NCBI GenBank assembly: GCA_033239525.1
Contig: BSYO01000024.1
Location: forward strand, 11,121,991-11,185,990
Direction of reading: 5' to 3'
Source of the DNA: Nepenthes gracilis
Taxonomy: Eukaryota; Streptophyta; Magnoliopsida; Caryophyllales; Nepenthaceae
Length of the DNA stretch: 64,000 nt
Part shown: in pieces, positions 12,115 to 24,149 of the stretch
Layout: every line of letters starts with the position of its first letter
How positions within the stretch are numbered: position 1 is the stretch's first letter
Position numbers and translations under genes: made by a program
Notes under the pieces: model-generated
Databases searched by the model: none
Told to the model about the DNA's origin: nothing
What the model saw: the letters and a program-made list of their open reading frames with translations, nothing else

Positions 12115-12430
12115 GCAGGGCCTTCTAGAGCTCAGGAGGCTAGAGGAGAAGGGAGCCAAGAGGGGCCCCCTTGACATTTTGTCTCTTTTCTTTCTTTGTT
12201 ATGACATTGTACACAAATTTATTTTTATGAATAAAACCTGTCCTTTCTGAATGAGGGCTTTGGACTTTTTTGTCCTGTTTGTACAAGTATTGCTCTTCTT
12301 CTTCTTCTTCTTCTTTTTTTTTATGACGCGATGCCCAGCGCCTTGCTCTTAGCTTTGAGCGTTTGATCCTTTTAGGATTCTTTAGTCTTTTAACCTCTCG
12401 GGTTTTTCGGCGTTGGATGTAGTTGTCGAA

Positions 12431-12772
12431 ATTTGACCTCTGGGGCCGCTCGGGCACGGCTGAGTTTTTGGAGTTCGGCCTCTGGGGCCGCTCGGGCACG
12501 GCCGAATTTTTGGAGTTCGACCTCTAGGGCCGAGTTTTTGGAGTTCGACCTCCGGGGCCGCTCGAGCATAGCCGAGTTTTTGGAGTTCGGCCTCTGGGGC
12601 AGCTCGGGCACGGCCGAGTTTTTGGAGTTCAGCCTCTAGGCCCGAGTTTTTGGAGTTCGACCTCTGGGGCCGAGTTTTTAGAATTCGACCTCTGGGGCCG
12701 AGTTTTTAGAATTCGACCTCTGGGGCCGAGTTTTTGGAGTTCGACCTCTGGGGCCGCTTGGGCACAGCCAAG
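12431..12772. repeat. Tandem repeats between the convergent genes of element A
   Basis: Units are built on GAGTTTTTGGAGTTCGACC followed by TCTGGGGCCG. A long form (about 42 bp) adds CTCGGGCACGGCC; a short form (about 27 bp) does not. The first part is mostly long units and the end mostly short. Element B has related repeats in the same place. Confidence 0.85.
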
Positions 12773-13043
12773 TTTTTTTTTTCTTTGAGTTGTGAGTTGC
12801 CTTTTTGTTAATGAGGGAGCATGAGAATATATGAAAATAGACATAATGAAGGGACGCTTTCATTCATGTATACACGTTACATTGGGAGGCCTCCAGGGCC
12901 ATTTTAAACCCTCACGTTACATTAGTCCGCACGCTCGAGTCTTGGCATTTTCCTCGTTGCTCCCCCGTCGACCGTGGCCTTTTGACAGTTCTGCCCTGTG
13001 CCGGCCTTTGCGGAGTTGGCGCGTACAGCCCCCCAGTCGGTGG

Positions 13044-13899
13044 TCAGGCGTGCTCCGCGCCCATTATGACTTTTCTTCTAGAGCGGCGTGACCGACTGTG
13101 TCCTGCTGTTCTGGGGCCGTGCTCGGGTCGTGGCAGGAAACGGTCGAGATAGCCTTCCATTACCAGCCGCTCGATTTTCGCCTGGAGCTTTCTGCAGTCC
13201 TTGGTGTCGTGGCCGTGACTGCAGTGGTAATGGCAGTATTCCCACTGATCACCCCCTTCTGGGTTCTTCAACGTCTTGGGCCATCTCAAGAACTCTTCGT
13301 CCCGGATCTGCCTCAGGATGTTGGTGAGCGACTCAGTGAGGGCAAGTGGGCCTGATGGCCTTTCTCCTCCAAGGACCATCCGTTCGGGCTCGTTTTGCCC
13401 GAACGGTCCATGAGTCTTCGGTTGGGCGCCCGCCCTTCTTTTTCCTTCCCCTGTCCTCGGGGGCAGGGGGTCTTCTCTTCCTCCCGGCTGGCTGGTTTCA
13501 ACGATTTTGGGTTCGAAGACCGTCTTCCGAGCCTCTTGAGCCCCTTCTTCGTCAGGGCCTGGGTCATGGACTTCTTCTTATTAAGGTAGTCCCTCAACTC
13601 TCCAGGAGCTCGCGCAGCTTGTCGCTCCTGGGGCTCTGCTGGCCACGAGCTTTCGGGGTAGGCTCCCTTGGATTGCTCGTCCACCCTCTCGGGGAGGGTG
13701 CGACTGCTCTCGAGAGGCTGTCCACCTTCTCCACTACCTTGCGCACGCTAGTACCGGGGTCGCCACTCACCCTGTTGCCCGATGGGAGGCACCTATCGAA
13801 GGGTCCCATCTCCCGGTGGACGTGTTGTTTTGTCTACTCACCATATTTGGAGCGCTTGTTGTTCTGTGATGGTAGGGAGTTTGTGAGCTTTTTGTCACG
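13044..13899 (-). pseudogene. gag remnant of element A
   Basis: Minus-strand frames after the PBS encode a basic, Pro/Arg-rich segment (with ELRDYLNKKKSM). After a frame break they encode the gag C-terminal block LTNILRQIRDEEFLRWPKTL and a zinc knuckle CHYHCSHGHDTKDC of Cx2Hx4Hx4C type. The capsid-like core expected between these blocks in full gypsy gags is not visible. Frames are broken near 13750 and 13400. Confidence 0.7.
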
Positions 13900-13918
13900 T
13901 TCCCACGGACGGCGCCAA
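13900..13918 (-). other. Primer binding site of element A
   Basis: The minus strand reads TTGGCGCCGTCCGTGGGAA right after the 5' LTR. TGGCGCCGT matches the complement of a plant tRNA-Asp 3' end for nine bases and then diverges. Confidence 0.65.
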
Positions 13919-14988
13919 TGTTGAGTTCTAAGTCTCGGGGACCATGTGCAACACAAGTATTTATGAGTATAAGATGTGGAAAAGGAGAGATGAAAATCGG
14001 GTTTTACATGGAAAGCCTCCCTTTAAACGGGGAGGAAAAACCACGGGGCTCTGGACCTTTAGAAATGCTTCACTATTAGGTGAAAGTCTTTACAGAGTAT
14101 AAGCTTTTTGGGTGGATTCCTTCATTGTCTTTTGTTTTGTATTTCTCTTCTTAGAAAGTCCTTTCATTGGAAAGCTTTGTCGCCCTTCTGTTCCTTCTTG
14201 TTAGGAAGAGAGGAAGAAGGAGCCAAGAGAGAGTCCGTTTCCTTTGTGTCTAGAATGAGTTGGAAAAAAAAGGACCCCTTGGAAAGGGATTTCACTGGGT
14301 ATTTATAGAAAAAATTGTGCCGCTGGGGAGAAAACACGTGACAGTCGGCGGGTGGCCAAGAGGCTGTCCACACGTCTTAGTGGTCGCATTCAATGTTGCT
14401 GGCGTATGCAGGGTATCACGCGGCTAACGCCGCTGGTAGGGCCTGAGCGTATCGGGCATATAGACTCTAGGAGTCAGTCTTGATTTGATTAGGCGTACTC
14501 TGTGGAGACGGCGTCTGGTAGTCGTTGCAGGTTCCTTGGAAATCGGCAAAGTTGCTTAGTTGGCGCTCTCGGCCGTGTATGAGATAGTCCTCGTCCTTAC
14601 GCGGCGTGCCCTGTTTCCTTGTGGGTTCGCGGACTCGTTGGACAAGGCATCCCTCGAATACTAAATGTCTTTGGAGGATCCTTGGTCCTACGTGGAGGGT
14701 CATCGGGTCTCTTCTTGACTTCTTGGACTGATCTGAGGCCTGATGGAACTCCTGGGGTTCTCGAGCTTTTTTTCCTGGTCCTCGTACCTCTATTCGCGAT
14801 GTCCTCCAGCTCCTTTTGGTTAAAGGACCTCTTGGACCTTAGGCGTAGTTTCAGCTTTTGGGACGCTAGTCTGTGTTTTGGGTCTCTTAGGCCGTCCAGC
14901 CCTTTTGGTTCGTGGACACATTTTTGGGTTTTTTACTTGGGTCTTACCTTTGACCGTATTTTATGAGCCCTTATATTGGGACCAAACA
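13919..14988 (-). repeat. 5' LTR of element A
   Basis: It starts TGTTGAG and ends CCAAACA on the plus strand, with a minus-strand TATAAATA box at 14300-14307. It is homologous to the left LTR throughout, with scattered substitutions. Confidence 0.85.
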
Positions 14989-14993
14989 ATTTT

Positions 14994-17900
14994 TATTGGG
15001 TCCCATAAATACTACAAATATATGTGTGTGTATGTATGTAAATACTTATGAAGACTCCTTTTAATAATTCTTATTCAGATAAAATAAAAATTTACTATAT
15101 AGTATTTCTTTTTATATTATTCTTTATATATCTGTCATACTATTTAACATAATACTTCTTTTTAATACGTAATATATAATTTTTGTATAAATTAAATTGT
15201 CTATTTTTTTATATAAAATTATAACTATATGTAAGCTTACTTTCCAAGTCAGTTGTTCTAATTCATCATTCATTATTAGATATTATTAAACATATGTATC
15301 TAACGACTGATATTTAAATTTTAAAAATTTTTAACAAGATATCAAGATATATATTTTTATTTTTTATGATATAAATATTTTAATATTTAACATTTAAAAA
15401 ATATTTAAAAACTAAATTTCAAAAGGAGTGGGCTTTGGAGACCCCCACTTTCCCTTCTTGCCCCACTCAACAAAAGCAAAAAGGATGAAAGGGAAAACAG
15501 GAAGGAGTGAAGGCAAGAGCATCTCTCTTTGGACAATGTCAACACCCTTACAACGTAGGGAGGGGGGACCTTAAATGAAAGATGGCCCTGAGATTCTCTC
15601 TAGCACATAAAATAATATTATTTATATATTTATTTATATTAAAAATATTATATTTAATATAAAAAAAGAATAAAAATTAAAACAGATTAAAATTTATAAG
15701 TATTTTAAATAATTTTAATATAATTAAATATATAAATAATATTTTTAATATAAATATATATATAGCTTAGTTTTCTTTGTAATTATTATGAGGAAAAGCA
15801 GAGGCTTATGGGATGCCTCGTGGCTTGGACAAAAATACTGTCACATGGTGTGTTAATGGGATGTCACACATCATTATTTATTTATTTATTTATTTATTTT
15901 TGGAAGCATGTAAATTCGCTTATGAAAATTTATTGCTATTGATTGTTAGTTATTGCTGAATTATTATTTTTTTACTTTTAATATTAAATATAAAAAATCT
16001 TATAATGTTAAATAATAAATAAAGATATTCCCTATTTTATTTCATATTTATTTATTAATTATTTTTTCAAAAATTATACAATTGCTTTTAAAAAACAGAT
16101 TAAATAAATATGTTGACTCATTTTCTATGTTTTGAAAATTAGCGTTGATGTAAGTACTAAGTATTATAATAACACTTTTTTTCGGTGGAACTAGCCAAAT
16201 TCTTTTGAGATTGTCAAAGTCAGTATATATTTAAACTGGGTAAAATAAATAAAAAATTACTGACTCTTAAAACTCGAATTATAATACTCTTATTTTAGGT
16301 TTTAACAGAGAGGTTGAAATCATCTGAGGAGCTCAGTGAAAAAATAGTAGCCTATGGGAGGAATGTCTCTAATGGCCCTATAATACCAAGACTTTTTTAG
16401 TCGTGAAATGGGGAGATCGACTTTTTAAGATATTAATTATTGACCAACAAGAGTACCAGAATTAATTAATATTGTAGCTTGGTCTATTAAAGGGAATGGA
16501 TACTCTCAATAGTGAATGAATTTGAAAGTACTAAAGTCATAGGGGCCTTTCTTTAAGGAATAACTTTTCTTAATAGATGATCTTATCTTTATAAAAATTT
16601 AGATATCTTTGTTGGAAGGTTAATGAAATATTTATAGATAAAGGCCCAAAAAGAGTCGTGCATATGGCCACTTATAATTAACTGTGTATTCAAAGTTAGA
16701 AGATAAGTATACATTTTACATGATTCATGCTAAATGTTATTGGGCCGTCCAATCAACTTTTACTTTGTTAACTCCCTTTTCTAGCATGATGGGCGTTGAT
16801 TTTCGTGCAACAGGCACTGTTAGACGTCGCGGCACATACGCCATTTACTTATCGAAAAGGTGACCAATTGTCTTTGTCCATGAACAAGTGCTAGCATGTA
16901 TTCTTGCTCTGGTTTAATGGCGATTCAACTTTTGCTTTGTCGACTCCCTTTTCTAGCATGATGGGCATCGATTTTCTTGCGACAGCCATTGTTAGACGTC
17001 ACGATGTACATGCCATCTACTGATCGATAAGGTGACCAATTGTCTTTGTTCATAAACAAGTGTTGGCATGTATTCTTGCTCTGGTTTAGTGGCCTTGATC
17101 TTTTATTGTGGTTGAACCTGTTAATTCTTATAAATTTATTTAAATTATCTGATATTAACCTAATAGAAACCGTCTTTTTTGATAAGTTGCTTTAGTCTTT
17201 TTCTTACTTTTATTGGACTTAAAGCACATACGGTCACTACAAATCAAAACGACAACCACCCTTTCATTTATAACTGCCAGCTCCTAGTGTTTGGATTTTT
17301 CTCATTTGTATTTTAATTTGAGATATTTAATGATAACAGATAGGATTTAAGAGATGATAAAATATATATATATAGGAAATTATGTGAGAGAAAGAGTCTC
17401 ATGAATAATTAGGTCATTTTTCGTTACTTATTAATACGTGAAATAATTAATAACTTCTGAAAAATTATATTTTTGTTATGGGTTTTGATTTAATTTTGTT
17501 AATATAAAATATGATTAAATAAAATTTTATTATATTATCGAGATAATTTAGATTAATTCCTTTGCTTTCATAAGAGACACATAATATTTTAAGAAAAATA
17601 ATATTATAATATGCCTTAAAGTTATATATTTAATTCATTATTTATTTATTTATTTATTTACGTGAATGACTCTCAGGGGCTTCTGTTGAAGTTTTCAAAT
17701 TTAAAGAAGATAATTAATCAGGCAAATATAAATTCTATTTTCTGTCACACACCTGACTTGCAAGGTGTTTATTGAGCGAATCGTGCATGGAAATTGTAAA
17801 TGACATATCAGAATTATAAATGTGTATTTTCATCAAAGAAATGGGTCATTAGAATATAAATTCTTTAAAAATATAATTTAATTATTTTAATTAATTATTA

Positions 17901-18239
17901 AATATGTGGTATATTAGGTGGGGCCATTCTAAGTTGAAACTGTGTTTCCATCTAAAAGTATAAATTTAAAAATTGTATCTTTAATATGTAAAAAATTATA
18001 AATTTAAATATTTCAATATAAATTATCATCATTCACACACACATATATAATATATATATATATATATGAAATAAATTATAAAAATAGAGAGAACATATAA
18101 AAGCATAATATAAAAATTGAGAAGTGTGCAAAAACTGTATTTTTACTCAAATAAAAGCATCACGCAAAACAGTTTTGCCAAGTTAGGTTTAAGCTGTTGT
18201 CATCCTGCTATCATACAGATCACATGTGGACCTTAGATT
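14994..18239. other. Intergenic spacer, mostly AT-rich
   Basis: No gene is supported. A less AT-rich patch at 15420-15600 has no recognisable coding content. A tandem duplication at 16751-17094 is listed separately. Confidence 0.55.
16751..17094. repeat. Tandem duplication of a 172-bp unit
   Basis: Two adjacent copies (16751-16922 and 16923-17094) share CTCCCTTTTCTAGCATGATG, GGTGACCAATTGTCTTTGT and GTATTCTTGCTCTGGTTTA in the same order and spacing. They carry scattered substitutions. The origin of the unit is unknown. Confidence 0.85.
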
Positions 18240-18374
18240 GGGGGATCCTGTTTTGTGGAGCAGGATTTTCGTTCCATAAACAGTAAATTTTTTTTTATTT
18301 GACATTTTGTGAAATTCAAAATAAAAAAAAATTATTTTTGGGGTAAAATTCTGCTCCACGGAACAGGATCCCCC
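18240..18374. mobile_element. Short fold-back MITE, 135 bp
   Basis: The left arm GGGGGATCCTGTTTTGTGGA and the reverse complement of the right arm, GGGGGATCCTGTTCCGTGGA, match over about 30 bp with few mismatches. They enclose an AT-rich loop. I could not define a target duplication or a superfamily. Confidence 0.6.
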
Positions 18375-19099
18375 GTTCCTCTGGACCACTACAATATGAG
18401 CTGCTATATGTGGGCATTACGTGGAATTGATACAAAACATCATGTGCTCACAAAGATATGATGAGTAATCATTTGGATACTGAAGGGAACAAATCGTTTT
18501 GAATTACAATAATATTTTGACTCTTTAATAAATTTACAGAATAAAAAATATAGAATAGATAATACACGTAAAATATATTCTAATATAGATGAGAATAATA
18601 AATTATGAAAGCAATAATAAAAAAGGTGCAATTTTCGGTAATAAAAAATATTGATAACTACGGCTATCGGGTTATCGATATAAATATAATTATCAGGATC
18701 CAATACTCCACATTTTGAAGTTCAAAATATATATAAATAGTATATTTTTATTGACATTAAAAACTTATTTTTCTTAATGAGCCACTTTTAAACCTTTATA
18801 CAAACAAACACTTTCTTATAATGTTAAAATATCAAGATATTTATATTTTTAAAATAATTTTTTAACTTAAAATCTAGACCATTGGATTACTTAGATTTTA
18901 CGAGGCCATCTGGCCTCAAGGATTGAGCTTAGTTCTTCCATTAAACTCGATGGGTGGATGAAAAGCCATTTCGCAATACGAGATATCTATTCATATAATA
19001 TAAACACAGAAGAAGCCAACGACACCTTCACGTCCCCATTCTACAGCAAATTTCCAAACAATCTCTCATCAACATAACGCCAATAGCACTGCCTCTTAC
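18375..19099. other. AT-rich spacer and 3' UTR of the phytocyanin gene
   Basis: The last 100 bp or so (about 18990-19099) may be 3' UTR of the minus-strand phytocyanin gene. Otherwise I see nothing. Confidence 0.4.
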
Positions 19100-20682
19100 C
19101 TAGCCAATGAAGGCAAACAGGGTTCCAAGTCCGAAAATCAAACCACTCAAGCTGTTTAATCCACCAGCAGCTCCGCTGCTCTCTGTGGAGGGAGTGGTGT
19201 ATGAAGGTGTTTTTCCAGATGGGGTTGAGCTAGATGAAGGCGACGTGGTGGTGGCCGGAGTAGTTGAGCTGCCACCGGTGCTGGTTGCAGATTGGACGTT
19301 GATTTGTAGCTGCATGCCTGGACAGTGGCCAGGCGTCCCACAAATGAAGTACAAAGGACCTGGCTTTGTGAGTGGAATGCTGGTTTTTCCGTCGTTGTAG
19401 CTTTGAATTGCATTGCCGGAGACGCAATTGCTGTAGTCGCTTTTATCCACCGACACCACGTCGTGGGTGCTGCTGTCATAGTTGAACACTGGTTTCCATG
19501 TAAACTGCATTAGTTATTTTGTCTTGCCATACCCAAACGTTAGAAATTATGAGTGTTCCAACGGGTAAAATCTAATATCAAAAAAAAAAAATTTGAAAAA
19601 ATATAAAAATAATACATTTTTTTATGTTATTTTTTTTAATATACTAGAATATAAATGTCTTAATATTTTATAAAAAATTTAAATAAAAATACTTATATAT
19701 TATATTATTTTAATATATTAAACATCAATTGTTAAATCACAGATGGTCCAACGGTTAGAGACCGTATTACACCAAAAATATAAATAAAAGAATCTTTATA
19801 AAATATTTTAATTATGTAATATTATTTATTTGGCATGAAAAACATTTTTATACAATTAAATTATTCGGTATTAATCTATTTTTTAAAGAAATTAAAATTT
19901 TATTTATCTAATTCAATAAATATATATATTTATATCTTGAAGTTTGAATGATTCATATTTTATATTACAAAAAATATAAAATAATTTTTTTAAAAAAAAT
20001 TCAAAAATGTAAAATTATCAAAATACTTGTATGACCAAAAAAAAAAAAACCATTTTTGTAATTTTTAATTTTTTTTATATTTTAAATGAATTAAAAATTT
20101 AATCTTCATGGCTACGTTAAAGCTCACCTACGTGCCTTTATGAAGGACATCTACCCCTACCTTGTTTAGTTGTTCGATTTTAATGAAACAACCGATAATT
20201 TCTAATTTTTTTAAAAAAAAATTAAAAATTAAAAATTTTTAATTATTTAATTAAAATTGAATAGCTAATAGAAAAAAGAATAGACTGTACCCTTTTTCTA
20301 GAGAGGTAGGATCCCCCATTCAGAACCATCCCTACATATATCTGATATATTATTTTTATAGATAAAATTATATATTAATAAATCGGCTTAGTCCATGAAA
20401 TAACAATAGAAATCGTTCTTCATAAAAACAATACAAAAATAAAAAATAAAGACAGCCAAAATTCAACTCAAATATACGATTAAGCCATAGTTTTAATTAC
20501 GTATGGAAGCATGGATTAAACGTACCAATGGTGTCGCCGACGTTTATGGTCTTGGAAGCCCAAGAAGAGTAATCATTGCCAAGCCCCCAGACAACACTAT
20601 ATGTCTGAGCTCCGTACGCCGGCGCCACCGCCGCCGCCGCGGCCAGGAGAAGGATCAACAGTACGCCGTCTGCAATCCCCAT
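19100..20682 (-). CDS. Uclacyanin-type phytocyanin, GPI-anchored blue copper protein
   Basis: Two exons, 20682-20526 and 19488-19100, join in frame (GACACCATTG/TGTTCAAC) to give 181 residues. The ATG at 20682 fits a signal peptide (MGIADGVLLILLLAAAAA...). The in-frame extension upstream has no ATG, only a TTG. The plastocyanin-like domain follows. It keeps His in STHDV, Cys and His in FICGTPGHC, and Met in PGM as copper ligands, plus the disulfide cysteines (SNC and GHC). The Met ligand favours uclacyanin over stellacyanin. After the domain comes a Ser/Thr/Pro-rich arabinogalactan-like stretch, then a hydrophobic tail (LSGLIFGLGTLFAF) suited to a GPI signal. Such proteins sit on the outer plasma membrane or wall and are thought to carry electrons or scaffold walls. 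The one intron (about 1 kb) lies at the usual phytocyanin position. Confidence 0.93.
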
Positions 20683-20780
20683 TGCCGTACCACTAAGTAC
20701 TCGAAAATGGAGATTACGAGGAAGAAGGAGATTGAGAAATGGCACCAAATTTGAAAATGGCTAGCCAGCAGCAGGCCCCT

Positions 20781-20788
20781 TTTATATA
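20781..20788 (-). promoter_or_regulatory. TATA box of the phytocyanin gene
   Basis: TATATAAA on the minus strand, 99 bp upstream of the ATG, inside GTGTATATAAAAGGGGCC. This is a normal distance for a plant promoter with a short 5' UTR. Confidence 0.7.
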
Positions 20789-20789
20789 C

Positions 20790-21290
20790 ACAAGAGGGCC
20801 TCCTCTCTACTCATTATCCAATCAGTTAAAAGATTATTTAATATACATAAATGCATTAGTATCACCTAACTTTTGAAATACGGCCATTTAATTTTAATAC
20901 CAAGACTGATAAATATAAATTTAATAAATTATACATATATCAGTCTTATAATAAAGTGAAAGGATTACGCCTCAACAGTAAAATGCAGTCCCGTGAATTT
21001 GTGTAGCACACCTGATGTGTGTAAAATGTAAGAAAAGGTGAGATGCTCTATCTCGAATTATAATTGTTGTATCTAAATTTAATAATTATTGATTTTTTTT
21101 TTAAGAAAACTTGCCATGAATTATTTTTTAAAATTAGACCTAAACAGTTAAATTTATATTTAACAGTCCATATAATAAGACGTAGCCAGCCTTCATACTA
21201 TAGGAGCAAGGCGCAAGCCATTGAGTTTGGGGGTTGTACGTATTTTCATATCAAAGATTTTAAATTATAAAATATATTATTTTATACAGG
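20790..21290. other. Upstream region of the phytocyanin gene
   Basis: AT-rich sequence with no gene. It probably contains the rest of the promoter; no specific element is identified. Confidence 0.4.
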
Positions 21291-21298
21291 TTTTTATA

Positions 21299-21505
21299 GG
21301 ATTGAGGGGGCGTCCTTCTCCCCGGTGAAGAAGGACCGTCGTTCTCTTAATTTGGGCCGTCGGATATAAAATCCGACGGTTACGTGTTTTGGATGATTAA
21401 ATTTAAAATCGAACGGTCCACATTATATTATCCATTCAAAATGTGTGGGCCGTCGGATTTTACATCCGACGGTTTTGATGAGGAGAAGGACGCCCCCGGA
21501 TCCGA
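21299..21505. mobile_element. MITE with nested palindromes, 207 bp
   Basis: An 8-bp direct repeat TTTTTATA flanks the element (21291-21298 and 21506-21513). The terminal inverted repeats share GGGGGCGTCCTTCTCC with small offsets at the ends. Inside are two short palindromes, both GCCGTCGGAT...ATCCGACGG. An 8-bp duplication suits hAT-type MITEs, or Mutator-like if one base has been lost. Confidence 0.7.
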
Positions 21506-21513
21506 TTTTTATA

Positions 21514-22426
21514 ATATTAATATTTATTAAATATTTAATTTAATAATAATATTTTTTTAAAAAATCAATCTTTTAGAATTTTTTTATCTAATAAGTAAGA
21601 AAAAAACACATACTAATTATATCTTTCTAAGGAGACATATGGCCCCGATCCATGGCCCACCCCTTAACTTCTACAATGCTTATTTCTTAAGTTACCAACT
21701 CTTAGCCTTGTGCTTAATAATTGTTTCTTTAGATTGCCAACCCACCCTTGTCTAATTTTTCAAACTTTAGTGGTTAGAACGTTAGTTTTTTTTATAAAAA
21801 AAATAAATAAATCAATCAATTTTCAAATTACATAATTTAATATATTTAGAATCAAATTTATAAAAGAAATACAGTAAAAACCACATATTTTGGTTTAATA
21901 TAAAATTATTGGAATTAAGGTAAGAAAATATATTTTTATTTTATTTTTTATATGAATTAAAAGTATTTTTTAATTTTTTTTTTTTTTTTTTTTTGTTGGT
22001 GGTGGACCTAACCATCCACTAACCCTTTTATTCTCTCTCGCTTTCGAGTTGGGTGGGCTGGCCCCCTTGGAAATGGTAGTGGAAGGCAGTTCAACCAACC
22101 AATAATTTATTCAAAATTTTTTTGACAATATACAAATTCTATTAGAATTCAAAACTTTTTTAAATATATATAAATTTATTGAGTTTAGGAAAATTTTAAG
22201 TTGATTTAAACCCGTCAATTCAACCCATGGATAAAATGGATAGTCCATATTATCAAATTTAGATTTGGCAATAACTTGATCTGAAAGGGTGCCTTTAAGA
22301 GTCTAATAAATAGGTTTTAATAATAAGTCAGAGTGACATAATATTGATTGAAATAGTGATTAAAAATTTGAAAGGGACAAAATATAATATTATCTTTTTC
22401 TATTTTTTTACGTCATTGGTAACAAA
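21514..22426. other. AT-rich spacer
   Basis: Contains a poly-T run near 21977-21994 and no recognisable gene. Confidence 0.5.
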
Positions 22427-22429
22427 GTG

Positions 22430-23290
22430 GATGACCGTAGTGGATCGGCCCAAAAAGATAAGTGGCTTAAAATCTATAGCGACCCATTTATCTTTGGGAT
22501 GAGAAATACTGCCGTTGATATGAGAAACATCCTAAGTAAGCCGAATGTAGCCCAAAATAGACGCGGCCTGGAACGAAATCGGCCAACGCATGCCTTCCCA
22601 AATTCAACGATCGTCTACCATAATTCTTCTCAATTCTAAGAATGGCAGTCCATTCTATTATGAAAATCCCTTAGAATTAGAGTACATCCTGAAATGAAAG
22701 CTCTCAAGTCAGTGCGTAATTCATAGAAATAGTATCACCGGTTACTGCGCGTGACATCCCTACAGAAGGAAAGAAATTCTTCTTCTTGACTGTTACAATC
22801 AAGAATTGTGCATGCATCCACACGAGGAAGGAAACGATCCCCTCAGAGGATGGGCATCTCATCACGTCACCTGAAGAAGGCGGCGAAGGCTCACACTCTT
22901 TTACATACTCAAACTAATAAAAGCTCACCAGCTCTTAAGCATCCAATTACTTTAACCCTATCTTCTGCTACTAGTTCCCAATAAACTCAGTACTTAGAGA
23001 TGCCACTCTCTACAAACACTCCACGACCAAAACCATTTTCCACAAGTGCACATCCGATCCTCATTCTCAAATCCTTCATTCAGCATTCATCTCTGCATCA
23101 TCTATTTTTACTTTCTCATTTTTTGAAGGTTGATTACTGATTTGAGTGTCAAAAAATAAATCAGGAAGTAAGTTCTACCGTTTTTCTCTAATTCATCGTC
23201 GTTTGTTATGGTGTGCAGGATCCAAGACGTATAAGACGGTGATCAGACCCGAGAAGTAGTCGGACTCAAATCCATTTAAAATTTAAATTC
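22430..23290 (+). mobile_element. Probable solo LTR or LTR fragment, ends unclear
   Basis: The stretch is GC-richer than its flanks. Near 23130-23230 it holds TTGATTACTGATTTGAGTGTC...AGTAAGTTCTACC...GTGCAGGATCCAAGACG. That order parallels the R/U5-like part of the solo LTR at 5208-6402 (TTTAGCGTCGAAGG...AGAAATTCTACC...TTGCAGG). A weak TATA-like AATAAAAGC lies near 22915. I could not find a target duplication, so borders are approximate. Confidence 0.35.
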
Positions 23291-24149
23291 ATGGTGCATC
23301 GGGTTAGAAGCTTTTTGTGAACTTAAATACTAAAAAATTATAGAATTATTCTATGTTATTTGAACTGTAGTTTTAATTTCTAATTTGTAGGATCAAGATT
23401 ACAATATCTAAAAACCCGTATCAAAAATTTTTGAATCAAAATTTAAATTAATAGTACCTATTAGGATTATATATAGAAAACAAGATATAAATATCTTATA
23501 GATAGATGAAATAAATAAATAAATAATCTTTTAAATAAAAAATAAAATCACTTTACAAAAAAGAAAACCTTACATTGTCCTTTTATTTTCTTTTTTTAAT
23601 TAATCATTAGCTTTTAAAAAATACTTAGAATATTTGACTTATATTAATTTAAATGCACCTTTTGTAGATGTGTCGAGTTGCTACAGTTCCTTTACTTTGT
23701 TGCAGAGTACAGCTTGCATGATAAATATTAAGAAAAAATGTAAAACAAAGCAAGTTTTATTGTAAATTAAGCCCCCTGTCTAGTAAGGTTATTAAAAAAT
23801 TATTATTATTATTGATTATTTATTGTTAATTATGAATATAAAAATAGTGTTTCATTATTTATTAATTTACAAAGTTGATATCTTCTATAACATTATTTAT
23901 TAATTTAATTTTGATGTGTTATTTTGGGATGATTAAATACTAAATCTTACTTATAATTGTTTTAAGTGACAAGGTTAAATAATTTGGGGATGATTTGTTG
24001 ATAATTTATGAAAATTTGGTATGGGTTATGTTTAGATGTTCACTTAGCCTATTAAGTTGGGATATTTGAAATTGGATATAACCATGGTACTTACCAAAAA
24101 GAAGGATATAATCATGGTATAATTTGAGACTTGATTAGGACCTAATTAT
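23291..24149. other. AT-rich spacer
   Basis: Nothing recognisable on either strand. Confidence 0.5.

Larger units (their letters stand above)
8534..14988 (-). mobile_element. Non-autonomous LTR retrotransposon A with antisense gene, 6455 bp
   Basis: Two direct LTRs (8534-9607 and 13919-14988), each TG...CA, enclose an internal region. A perfect 5-bp target duplication ATTTT flanks the whole (8529-8533 and 14989-14993). By PBS and PPT position the sense strand is minus, with the 5' LTR on the right. In sense order the inside holds the PBS, a gag remnant with a zinc knuckle, a tandem-repeat block, an oppositely transcribed gene, and the PPT. I see no protease, reverse transcriptase, RNase H or integrase, so it would need trans-acting enzymes. 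The LTRs differ at many sites by eye, suggesting an older insertion than element B. The gag zinc-knuckle style points to Ty3/gypsy, probably the Tat side; that placement is inference. Confidence 0.85.

Noticed and set aside
13044..13899. A shared programmed -1 frameshift in gag of elements A and B
   Set aside because: Both elements break frame in the same general area with the same net phase. Aligning the flanking residues (PERMVLGGER) shows that the break lies upstream of this motif in A and downstream in B. These are independent indels.
19107..19400. A plus-strand frame antisense to the phytocyanin exon
   Set aside because: It is a shadow of the Ser/Thr/Pro-rich coding exon on the minus strand, which has full domain and splice support.
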